A DNA stretch of 6,130 nucleotides from Planctomycetota bacterium (GTDB lineage: Bacteria > Planctomycetota > UBA1135 > GCA-002686595), in assembly GCA_011524785.1 (NCBI GenBank), contig WTJQ01000394.1, positions 1 through 6,130 of the forward strand, read 5' to 3'. The position numbers were made by a program, and so were the translations under genes. The number at the start of each line of letters is the position of its first letter. The stretch's first letter is position 1. Of this stretch, positions 1 to 6,130 are shown piece by piece. The notes beneath the pieces were generated by a model. It was not told where the DNA came from and did no database searches. It was given only the letters and a program-made list of their open reading frames with translations.

Positions 1-428
1 GCCTCTTCCTGGCCACCGTCGAGACCCCCGACGGACCCGTCGGCTTCGTGGCCTCATTCGTCCAGCAGGTCGGCTTCGAGCCGCCCACGGTGGCCCTAGC
101 CGTGGGCAAGGCGCGGGGGCCGCTGGAGGCTCTGCGGGCCCGAGGGCGCTTCGCGCTGAGCGTCCTCGACAAGCCGTCGAGCGGCATCATGGGGGGCTTC
201 TTCAAGCCGGTGGCCGAGGGAGAGTCCCCCTTCGACGGGCACGCCCTGCACTCCACAAGAGCAGGCTCCACGGTCTTCGCGGACGCCCTGGCGTGGCTCG
301 ACTGCGAGGTCACCGGGGAACACGAGACCGGCGACCACGTGGTGGTCTTCGGCACCGTGACCGAGGGCTCGCTCCAGCGCGAGGGTGACCCCTCGGTCCA
401 CCTCCGCTCGAACGGACTGGGCTACTGA
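1..428 (+). CDS. Flavin reductase-like domain protein (5' end missing)
   Basis: Open reading frame entering from the left edge (first complete codon at base 3) and ending with TGA at 426-428, giving 141 visible residues. The visible protein runs from LFLATVETPDG through FVASFVQQVGFEPP and FALSVLD to a C-terminal LRSNGLGY. This is the pattern of the flavin reductase-like FMN-binding split-barrel family, in which an S-x-VQQVxFEPP-type segment contacts flavin and the chain usually ends near RKNG-x-Y. Members use NAD(P)H or a partner protein to reduce FMN/FAD, or carry bound FMN. The GTG at 48 is internal, because conserved barrel sequence continues upstream of it in frame. Stand-alone members are about 160 residues, so perhaps 20-25 residues are missing. 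The visible part could equally be the C-terminal domain of a larger fusion such as a flavodiiron-type protein. Substrate is not determinable. It converges with the M48 gene. Confidence 0.82.
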   Translation, partial: LFLATVETPDGPVGFVASFVQQVGFEPPTVALAVGKARGPLEALRARGRFALSVLDKPSSGIMGGFFKPVAEGESPFDGHALHSTRAGSTVFADALAWLDCEVTGEHETGDHVVVFGTVTEGSLQREGDPSVHLRSNGLGY

Positions 429-432
429 TCCG

Positions 433-460
433 GGTCGCCCCGAGGACCAGGGCCTCGACC
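433..460. terminator. Possible hairpin between convergent genes
   Basis: The 39-base gap between the flavin reductase gene and the M48 gene contains CGAGG (441-445) facing CCTCG (453-457) with a 7-base loop. GGT (433-435) can pair with ACC (458-460) outside a bulge. This is where a terminator serving both convergent genes would sit. There is no T-run on either strand, so it does not meet the usual intrinsic-terminator pattern. In sequence this GC-rich, short inverted repeats also arise by chance. Confidence 0.25.
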
Positions 461-467
461 GGGGGGC

Positions 468-2120
468 TCAGTCGCTGGGCCCTGCCAGGCGCTGCGTGAG
501 CTCGGCCCCCAGGAGGGCGCGCCACGGGGTCGGCAGCAGCCAGAGGCCGTCCATGGCGACGGGCAGGTCGTCCCGATCGAGAGCGTCGAGCACGCGGGAC
601 ACGTGGCGCGCCTCGCGGAGGCCGCGCAGGGACGCGAGCGCCACCCACTGGCGTGCCTCCTCCCCCGCGCCCGCCTCGGCGGCGACGAGGGCTCGCCCGA
701 GCTGCTCCTCGGCCGAGGCCTTGGACGCCGTGGCCGCTCGACCCACCAGGTCCGTGAGGGCCTCCTCGGGCTGCTCCAGGCGCTCGAGGCGCCGCTCGGC
801 GGCGGCGTAGTCCCCCAGGGCAAGGGCGGCCCAGGTTCGGTCCACCGGCAGGGCGCGAACCAGCAGGGCCAGCTGGAGCAGCGCGAGCACGGCGAAGGCT
901 GCGTAGCCAGCATGGCCGATCCGGCGCAGGCGGTCCTCGAAGCGCCGGGCCCAGCCCTCGTCCGACTGGGCACGGACCAGGAACGCCGCGCGCCGGCCGG
1001 TGCCGAAGTGGCGCCAGCTCCCGATGTCGCGGAGGTTCCCGCCGACCTTCTCCAGCGCCATCACCAGCGGGCGCCCGCTGCCGATCGTCCGCATGGCGAA
1101 GAGATCGGCCTGCAGCTCGAAGCGACGGGAGAGCCAGCCGAAGGCCAGGAGCCAGGCACCGAAGACGCCAGCGAAGACGACCAGGTCGGCGCCCGGGAAG
1201 GCGCCAGCTGCCGCACTCGCGAGGAGGTGTCCCGCGAGCAGGAAGGCCAGGGCCCAGGAGAGGAAGGTCGGGACGTGGTTGCAGCGCGAGTGGCCGACCT
1301 CGTGAGCGAAGACGGAGGCGAGCTCCTCGGGCTCCAGCTGCGCGACGAGGCTGTCGGAGAGCAGCACCTCGCGCCGGGACGGCAGCAGACCGACGATCGC
1401 GGCGTTGGCGACGAGGTTGCCCGTCTCCCAGATGCGCACGCGGCGGGCACGGAAGCCAGCGCGCTCGGAGACGCGATCGAAGAGCGTCTGGAGCTCCGGA
1501 TCGCGGAGGGTGTGGGTGCGCCACGAGACCGTCAGGAGCGCGGGCAGCTGCACCATCAGGCCAACCAGCAGGACGCAGAGGAACGCGGCCCCGGCCAGCT
1601 GCACCTGCTCCACGTGGACGCGGAGCCACGGCACGGACCCGACCAGCAGGGCCAGCCCGAGGAAGAGCCCCGGCGGCACGAGCGAGGTCGCGAACATGCG
1701 CAGCTGGAAGGCACGCCAGCGCCGCCGCTCCACGCCCGCGGGCCAGGCGCTGCGCGACTGGGCGTCGATCGACAGCGCCTCGTAGGCCACGAACGGCAGC
1801 AGCGCCCAGGCGAGGGCAGGCTCGGGCCATCCCTCGAGGTCGAGGGCCGCGCCGGTCGAGGCGCGCAGCCAGCTCAGCCAGCCGCAGCCCAGCAGGAGGA
1901 CGCCGAAGACCAGGGGCCCCGAGAACCGGCCGATGGTCGCCATCACGAGACCAGCGCGAAAGGCGCCGCGCCCCGCGAGGTTGCGGCCCGAGAGCACGAT
2001 GAGGTGCGGCAGGGGCAGCAGCAGCAGCGCGGCCCAGGGAGCCACCGGTCCCCAGGTCAGCCCAGCCTCGGCCAGCGTGACCAGCAGGGCTGCGAGGAGG
2101 AGCTGCGGGAGGTGCGCCAT
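468..2120 (-). CDS. Polytopic membrane M48-family zinc metallopeptidase
   Basis: A 550-residue protein of the M48 (Ste24/HtpX-like) zinc metallopeptidase family, probably cleaving membrane or CAAX-like substrates within or next to the cytoplasmic membrane. The zinc site is HEVGH at residues 273-277 (His273, Glu274, His277), with the third ligand in ELQAD (Glu335, with Asp339). The NAAIVGLLPSRREVLLSD segment (239-256) before it is the usual M48 approach to the active-site helix. Hydrophobic stretches lie at about 4-20, 28-45, 56-84, 102-117, 143-164, 173-197, 284-305, 310-330 and 403-424, so the protein should span the membrane many times. The last ~125 residues are soluble and alanine-rich helical, with a TPR-like patch near 430-446 (ALGDYAAAERRLERL). 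The start is fixed: an in-frame TAG lies six codons upstream (2136-2138) with no other start between. It follows rnhC by 49 bases and is probably cotranscribed. The substrate is unknown. Confidence 0.9.
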   Translation of the reverse strand: MAHLPQLLLAALLVTLAEAGLTWGPVAPWAALLLLPLPHLIVLSGRNLAGRGAFRAGLVMATIGRFSGPLVFGVLLLGCGWLSWLRASTGAALDLEGWPEPALAWALLPFVAYEALSIDAQSRSAWPAGVERRRWRAFQLRMFATSLVPPGLFLGLALLVGSVPWLRVHVEQVQLAGAAFLCVLLVGLMVQLPALLTVSWRTHTLRDPELQTLFDRVSERAGFRARRVRIWETGNLVANAAIVGLLPSRREVLLSDSLVAQLEPEELASVFAHEVGHSRCNHVPTFLSWALAFLLAGHLLASAAAGAFPGADLVVFAGVFGAWLLAFGWLSRRFELQADLFAMRTIGSGRPLVMALEKVGGNLRDIGSWRHFGTGRRAAFLVRAQSDEGWARRFEDRLRRIGHAGYAAFAVLALLQLALLVRALPVDRTWAALALGDYAAAERRLERLEQPEEALTDLVGRAATASKASAEEQLGRALVAAEAGAGEEARQWVALASLRGLREARHVSRVLDALDRDDLPVAMDGLWLLPTPWRALLGAELTQRLAGPSD

Positions 2121-2169
2121 CGAGGACGGGGCATCCTACCGCTGCGGCTCCGCGGACTCCGCCCCGACC

Positions 2170-3084
2170 TCAGCCGCTCAGGCGAGCACGGACCTTGTCC
2201 GTGTTCTTGAAGTGCAGCTTGGCGACCTGCGCGAGGCGCGCCTCGCCGTGGTGCGCGAGGAACCGCTCGCCCGCATCGTCGGTCGGCGGACCCGCCCCCT
2301 TGTGGAGCTCGATGTCGTAGCGCTCGCTCAGCTCCATGATCGCCAGCAGGTACTCGGCGTTCGCGAGGATGGACGCGGCGGCCACGGCGAGCTCGTCCTC
2401 GACGTCCGTGCGCTCGTCGACGCGGAGGTCGGTGTCGCCGAGGGCCTCCTTGACGGGGTTGCCGCGCACGAACTGATCGACCAGCACCTTGTCCCCCTCC
2501 TGCGCGACCGTGCGGATGGCCTGCGTATGGAGGGAAGTCAGGAACTCATTGACGCCCTCGAAGTCGGGGAAGCGCTTGTTGTACTCGGGCGGATCGATCC
2601 GCAGGACGTCGTGGGGCAGGCGCTCGCGGAGGATGGCAGCGAGTCGCAGGGTCCGGGTGTCGGAGAGGTCCTTGACGGCCTTGAGGTTGAACTCCGCCAG
2701 CTCGGCGGCCTGCTCCGGATCCATGCGGACGGCGGCCACCACGAGGGGCCCGAACCAGTCGCCACTCCCGGCCTCGTCCGAGCCGACCATCGGTTCCTTG
2801 AGGCTGACCTCGCCCACGACGGGGCGCAGGGGCCTGGGCGGAGCCGGCGCGGGCTCCTCCGTGAAGCGCACGAGGAAGCGCTCGGGCTCGGAGCCCTGGA
2901 CGACGAGCTTGCCGGAATCGTAGAGAGTCGCGACGACCCCCTCCCCCTTGACGCTCCACTGTGCGTGGGGCGCTGTGCGCCACTCGAAGGTCGCCTCTTG
3001 GCGATCCTCCTTCTCCTTGAGCTTCGCCTGGAGGGTCTCCCGGCGCTCAGGGGGCACTTTGACGACGACTGTCCGCTGCGGCAT
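2170..3084 (-). CDS. rnhC: Ribonuclease HIII
   Basis: RNase HIII, which cuts the RNA strand of RNA-DNA hybrids (R-loops, primers) using divalent metal. With ATG at 3084 the protein has 304 residues. Residues ~1-75 form the family's N-terminal TBP-like substrate-binding domain (VVVKV near the start, LYDSGKLVVQG near 54-64). The catalytic domain follows: GSDEAGSGDWFGPLVV carries the first two acidic residues (Asp103, Glu104), KDLSDTR stands for the family's KxLxDSK-type motif, VDQF carries Asp203, and a glutamate just before AVAAASILA (about Glu229) is the likely fourth. HKGAG near the C-terminus is also characteristic and separates HIII from HII together with the N-terminal domain. An in-frame TTG at 3108 would add eight residues. 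I prefer the ATG because the TBP-like strand begins immediately after it; neither start has a good Shine-Dalgarno. It lies upstream of the M48 gene on the same strand and is divergent from the Rieske gene. Confidence 0.93.
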   Translation of the reverse strand: MPQRTVVVKVPPERRETLQAKLKEKEDRQEATFEWRTAPHAQWSVKGEGVVATLYDSGKLVVQGSEPERFLVRFTEEPAPAPPRPLRPVVGEVSLKEPMVGSDEAGSGDWFGPLVVAAVRMDPEQAAELAEFNLKAVKDLSDTRTLRLAAILRERLPHDVLRIDPPEYNKRFPDFEGVNEFLTSLHTQAIRTVAQEGDKVLVDQFVRGNPVKEALGDTDLRVDERTDVEDELAVAAASILANAEYLLAIMELSERYDIELHKGAGPPTDDAGERFLAHHGEARLAQVAKLHFKNTDKVRARLSG

Positions 3085-3141
3085 GACCGATGAGAGTAGC
3101 GTCCCCAACCTTCACGGGGATAGGCTCCTGACGGGGTTCTC
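3085..3141. promoter_or_regulatory. Divergent intergenic region, rnhC / Rieske gene
   Basis: These 57 bases must hold at least part of the start signals for both rnhC (minus) and the Rieske gene (plus), unless the promoters lie inside the coding regions. A 5-bp inverted repeat, TCCCC (3102-3106) and GGGGA (3116-3120) with a 9-base spacer, is the only visible symmetry and could be an operator or chance. I see no convincing -35/-10 pair on either strand. GGGG at 3133-3136, five bases before the ATG at 3142, is a possible weak ribosome binding site for the Rieske gene. Confidence 0.35.
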
Positions 3142-3462
3142 ATGGGCCGATTCGACTCTGGCATCACCCCAGAAGACCTCCAGAAGAGGTCCCCGAGGCC
3201 GTTCGAGAGCCCCTGGGGGGCGATCGCGCTCCTGACGACCCCCAACGGGCCGGCCTGCATCCAGGCCTTCTGCCCGCACATGGAGGGCCCGCTCGCCGAG
3301 GGGACGGTCGCCGGGGGCGAGATCGTCTGCCCCTGGCACCTATGGTCCTTCTCATTGGACGATGGATCCCATTTGGGGCCCACTCAGGAACCCTCCTGCT
3401 CAATCGAGGTCTTCGCGGTCGAGCTGGGGCCGGAGGGCACCTTCCTCGTCGAGCCCAGGTGA
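3142..3462 (+). CDS. Rieske [2Fe-2S] ferredoxin-like protein
   Basis: A 106-residue single-domain Rieske protein. The cluster ligands are visible as C44-P-H46 in FCPHMEG and C63-P-W-H66 in VCPWHLW, the CxH...CxxH pattern with 16 residues between the boxes. The following SFSLDDG matches the usual F-x-L-x-x-G after the second box. The size and lack of any membrane anchor or signal peptide point to a soluble cytoplasmic electron carrier of the NirD/dioxygenase-ferredoxin class, rather than a cytochrome bc1 Rieske subunit. No oxygenase, reductase or nitrite reductase large subunit is adjacent, so its partner is unknown. The start is secure: an in-frame TAG lies at 3121-3123 and no other start codon lies between it and the ATG. 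It shares the strand with cbs but is 211 bases away. Residues ~67-86 use codons that are rare elsewhere in the window (CTA, TTG, TCA, GGA, GAT, CAT). Confidence 0.9.
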   Translation: MGRFDSGITPEDLQKRSPRPFESPWGAIALLTTPNGPACIQAFCPHMEGPLAEGTVAGGEIVCPWHLWSFSLDDGSHLGPTQEPSCSIEVFAVELGPEGTFLVEPR

Positions 3463-3673
3463 CCCGACCAGCCAGGGCTTCGAGTCCAGCCGTCTCGCGG
3501 GCTGGCAGCGGGCCTCGAGACGCCAGGACGAGCCCAGGAGCGCACTCCAGGGCCGGTTCGCCTGGGCGCTTGGTCTCGCGGCCGGGACGGGTGAAGGACC
3601 TGCCCGGTAGACTCCGCCGAGACCGCAGCGCGCTCCCGCGCCTCGCACCCCGTCCCCCCCAGCCCCGCATCCC
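3463..3673 (+). other. 211-base gap: hairpin and C-rich cbs leader
   Basis: No gene is supported here. Near the Rieske end there is a hairpin (annotated separately). The right part, from about 3623, is strongly C-rich, with seven C residues at 3654-3660, leading directly to the GTG start of cbs. TAGACT at 3608-3613 resembles a -10 box, but nothing like a -35 box lies about 17 bases upstream, so I do not call a promoter. A promoter for cbs is nevertheless expected in this stretch unless it is read through from the Rieske gene. Confidence 0.5.
3484..3529 (+). terminator. Hairpin downstream of the Rieske gene
   Basis: CGTCTCG (3491-3497) is perfectly complementary to CGAGACG (3516-3522) across an 18-base loop. 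GTCC (3484-3487) pairs with GGAC (3526-3529) outside a symmetric 3x3 internal loop. It begins about 20 bases after the Rieske stop codon, a natural place for a terminator or a 3'-end stabiliser. No T-run follows, so function as an intrinsic terminator is uncertain. Confidence 0.3.
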
Positions 3674-5035
<1,362 letters not shown>

Positions 5036-5053
5036 GGCCAGCCACTCCGCCCC

Positions 5054-5896
5054 TCAAGCCAGGTGGGTCACGAGGTGACCGACCGTGGCGGCCAGGACGC
5101 GCTCCAGATCGGGCCCCACCTCGGTGAGGGGGTGTGCGGCTCCGAAGGTGTGGCCTGCGCCCTCCAGGAGCAGGGTCTCCGCGGCCGGGCACGCCGCCGC
5201 GAGCCGCTCCAGGCCCGAGGGGGCGACCGCCTCGTCGCTGCTCCCGTGGATGAAGAGCGCTGGGGCCTCGAGCGTCGCCGCGGCGGCGAGCACGTCGAGA
5301 CGCTCACGGTTGGCCTCCACGTCCTCGAGCATCGCGCGCCCCATCCGCATGACCTGCCCCGTCCGCAGGTTGGGGATGTCGAGGTAGCCGTCCCGGCGCC
5401 ACCGCTCCACGGCGTCCTCCCCGAAGCGCTCCACCGTGTCGATCGCGGCCCAGGTGACCAGGGCCTGCACGGGATGCCGAGCCGCATGCAGGATCCCGAC
5501 CCCGCCCCCGCGGCTGTGGCCCACGAGGCCGATCGCGTCCTTCCGCACGGGCCCGAGGCGGCCTTCGAGGACGTGCTGGTGCACGCGCTCGACCTCCTCG
5601 AGCTGCCGCGTGAAGGTGTCCCGCTCGAACGAGGCGAGGTCGCTGAAGTCGACGCCGTCGGCCCCGACCCCGCTCCCGGCGGCGTTGAAGGACACGGCGA
5701 GGAAGCCGGACTCGGCGAGGCCGCGCTGGAAGAGCGGGAAGAAGCCCCAGTCCATGAAGCCCTTGAACCCGTGCAGGATCAGCACCGCCGGGAGCGGGCG
5801 CTTCTGCGGCCCGCCCGGGCGCATGGCGCGCCCGCGGACGACGCGCTCCGACTCATCGGGCCAGGTCAGCTCGAAGGTCTGCTGATGAACGCTCAT
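5054..5896 (-). CDS. Alpha/beta hydrolase (dienelactone hydrolase / S33-like)
   Basis: A 280-residue cytoplasmic alpha/beta-hydrolase-fold enzyme with no signal peptide. HGFKGFMDWGFFP (42-54) supplies the oxyanion-hole HG. The nucleophile elbow is GHSRGG (126-131) with Ser128. The acid is Asp221 in HGSSDEAV, and the catalytic histidine is His249 in GAGHTFG, giving a complete Ser-Asp-His triad. The FNAAGSGVGADG segment (70-81) is the usual strand-4 turn in this subgroup. Family members are esterases, peptidases or dienelactone hydrolases, and the substrate here cannot be named. A good ribosome binding site precedes the ATG, and the start overlaps the stop codon of the upstream moeA-like gene (ATGA), so it is probably translated from the same transcript. 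Its 3' end converges on cbs with only 18 bases between stop codons. The association with moeA may be simple operon packing rather than a shared pathway. Confidence 0.88.
   Translation of the reverse strand: MSVHQQTFELTWPDESERVVRGRAMRPGGPQKRPLPAVLILHGFKGFMDWGFFPLFQRGLAESGFLAVSFNAAGSGVGADGVDFSDLASFERDTFTRQLEEVERVHQHVLEGRLGPVRKDAIGLVGHSRGGGVGILHAARHPVQALVTWAAIDTVERFGEDAVERWRRDGYLDIPNLRTGQVMRMGRAMLEDVEANRERLDVLAAAATLEAPALFIHGSSDEAVAPSGLERLAAACPAAETLLLEGAGHTFGAAHPLTEVGPDLERVLAATVGHLVTHLA
5062..5084. terminator. Perfect short hairpin at the cbs/hydrolase convergence
   Basis: GGTCAC (5066-5071) and GTGACC (5075-5080) are a perfect 6-bp inverted repeat with a 3-base loop. GGT (5062-5064) and ACC (5082-5084) extend it past one G-G mismatch. 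It lies within the last codons of the hydrolase gene and about 30 bases past the cbs stop, so it could form in both convergent transcripts. There is no T-run after it on the plus strand. A terminator or mRNA 3'-end role is inferred from position only. Confidence 0.3.
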
Positions 5897-6130
5897 CGCA
5901 CGCGGCCCCCTTGCGGGTCACGCGGCAGCAGGGACCGCTCGCCCGGCCCCTGACCCAGGTAGGGCAGGAAGCGCAAGGAGGCACCTGCCTCCCACTCCCC
6001 GCCAGCCTCGAGGTCGATGAGGCCGTCCCCATGGGCGGCCGCGTACAGGTCCCCGCTGCCGTTCCATGCGATGGGGTGCAGCCCATCCGCCTCCAGGTGC
6101 GCGGGGAGGAAGAGGCGCCGCTTCCCACGA
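5893..6130 (-). CDS. moeA: MoeA-like molybdopterin molybdotransferase, C-terminal part
   Basis: The 3' end of a gene entering from the right edge: 78 residues in the frame whose first complete codon is 6129-6127, ending with TGA at 5895-5893. No start codon lies inside the window because this is the end of the gene. The peptide contains RRLFLPAHLEADGLHPI, then WNGSGDLYAAAHGDGLIDL, then EAGASLRFLPYLG. This resembles the C-terminal domain IV of MoeA, where a (Q/H)GSGxL...A...GL...P/L...aG pattern closes the protein. MoeA inserts molybdate into adenylylated molybdopterin in the last step of molybdenum cofactor synthesis. The tail after FLPYLG (about 24 residues, Arg/Gly/Pro-rich) is longer than usual. 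The stop codon overlaps the hydrolase ATG. Only domain IV is visible, so a MoeA paralogue or MoeA fusion is possible. Confidence 0.72.
   Translation of the reverse strand, partial: RGKRRLFLPAHLEADGLHPIAWNGSGDLYAAAHGDGLIDLEAGGEWEAGASLRFLPYLGQGPGERSLLPRDPQGGRVR
5906..5912 (-). promoter_or_regulatory. Ribosome binding site of the hydrolase gene
   Basis: On the minus strand AAGGGGG lies nine bases before the ATG at 5896-5894, a good purine-rich Shine-Dalgarno. It sits inside the last codons of the moeA-like gene and supports this ATG as the hydrolase start, together with the ATGA overlap that suggests translational coupling. Confidence 0.55.

Noticed and set aside
48..428. GTG at 48 as the start of the flavin reductase gene
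   Set aside because: Conserved-looking barrel sequence (LFLATVETPDG) continues upstream in the same frame to the window edge, so the gene is truncated by the window and does not start at 48.
310..1830. A 506-codon minus-strand open frame overlapping the M48 gene in another frame
   Set aside because: Arg/Pro/Ala/Gly-rich translation without domain features; it also runs into the flavin reductase gene.
2010..2028. GCA trinucleotide repeat (AGC/GCA run) as a microsatellite
   Set aside because: Only about four units, encoding a leucine run in a hydrophobic segment of the M48 protein; ordinary for a membrane helix in this codon-use regime.
603..2210. A 535-codon plus-strand open frame antisense to the M48 gene
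   Set aside because: Its translation is Gln/Arg/Gly/Glu-rich low-complexity sequence with no recognisable motif, and it lies exactly over the M48 gene, which has clear zinc-binding motifs. Long antisense frames are expected at this GC content.
1933..3093. A 386-codon plus-strand open frame antisense to rnhC
   Set aside because: The opposite strand carries RNase HIII with all expected motifs; this frame has no motif of its own.
5063..5953. A 296-codon plus-strand open frame antisense to the hydrolase
   Set aside because: The minus strand shows a complete Ser-Asp-His hydrolase; the antisense translation has no motif.
5853..6128. A 91-codon minus-strand open frame starting near the right edge
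   Set aside because: It is Ser/Arg/Thr-rich and in a different frame from the MoeA-like peptide, which has real domain-IV residues and meets the hydrolase start in an ATGA overlap.

Overview
This is a very GC-rich bacterial chromosomal window. Third codon positions are almost all G or C, and genes are packed closely. Seven protein-coding genes can be supported, two of them cut by the window edges. I see no rRNA, tRNA, CRISPR array, insertion sequence, phage gene or plasmid function. The gene content (RNase HIII, a cystathionine beta-synthase close to the eukaryotic type but without the heme domain, a polytopic M48 peptidase) suggests a high-GC, non-model lineage. Planctomycetota, Myxococcota or a similar phylum is possible, but the sequence alone does not settle this.

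Layout from left to right: (1) the 3' part of a flavin-reductase-domain gene (+, up to 428). (2) Converging with it across 39 bases, a two-gene minus-strand unit: rnhC (RNase HIII, 3084 to 2170) followed 49 bases later by an integral-membrane M48 zinc metallopeptidase (2120 to 468). (3) Divergent from rnhC, a short Rieske [2Fe-2S] ferredoxin-like gene (+, 3142-3462). (4) A 211-base gap holding a hairpin and a C-rich leader, then a cystathionine beta-synthase with a C-terminal pair of CBS domains (+, 3674-5035). (5) Converging with it across 18 bases, a minus-strand unit made of the 3' end of a moeA-like molybdopterin molybdotransferase gene (entering from the right edge) and an alpha/beta hydrolase (5896 to 5054). 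Their stop and start codons share an ATGA.

The genes look like ordinary housekeeping and accessory metabolism: flavin and iron-sulfur redox, RNA-DNA hybrid removal, membrane proteolysis, transsulfuration and cofactor synthesis. They do not form one recognisable pathway. I found no convincing undescribed system. The most useful extra observations are the moeA-like gene end, which has no start codon inside the window; the cbs gene, whose only possible start is a GTG without a Shine-Dalgarno sequence; a compact perfect hairpin at the cbs/hydrolase convergence; and a stretch of unusual codon use inside the Rieske gene.
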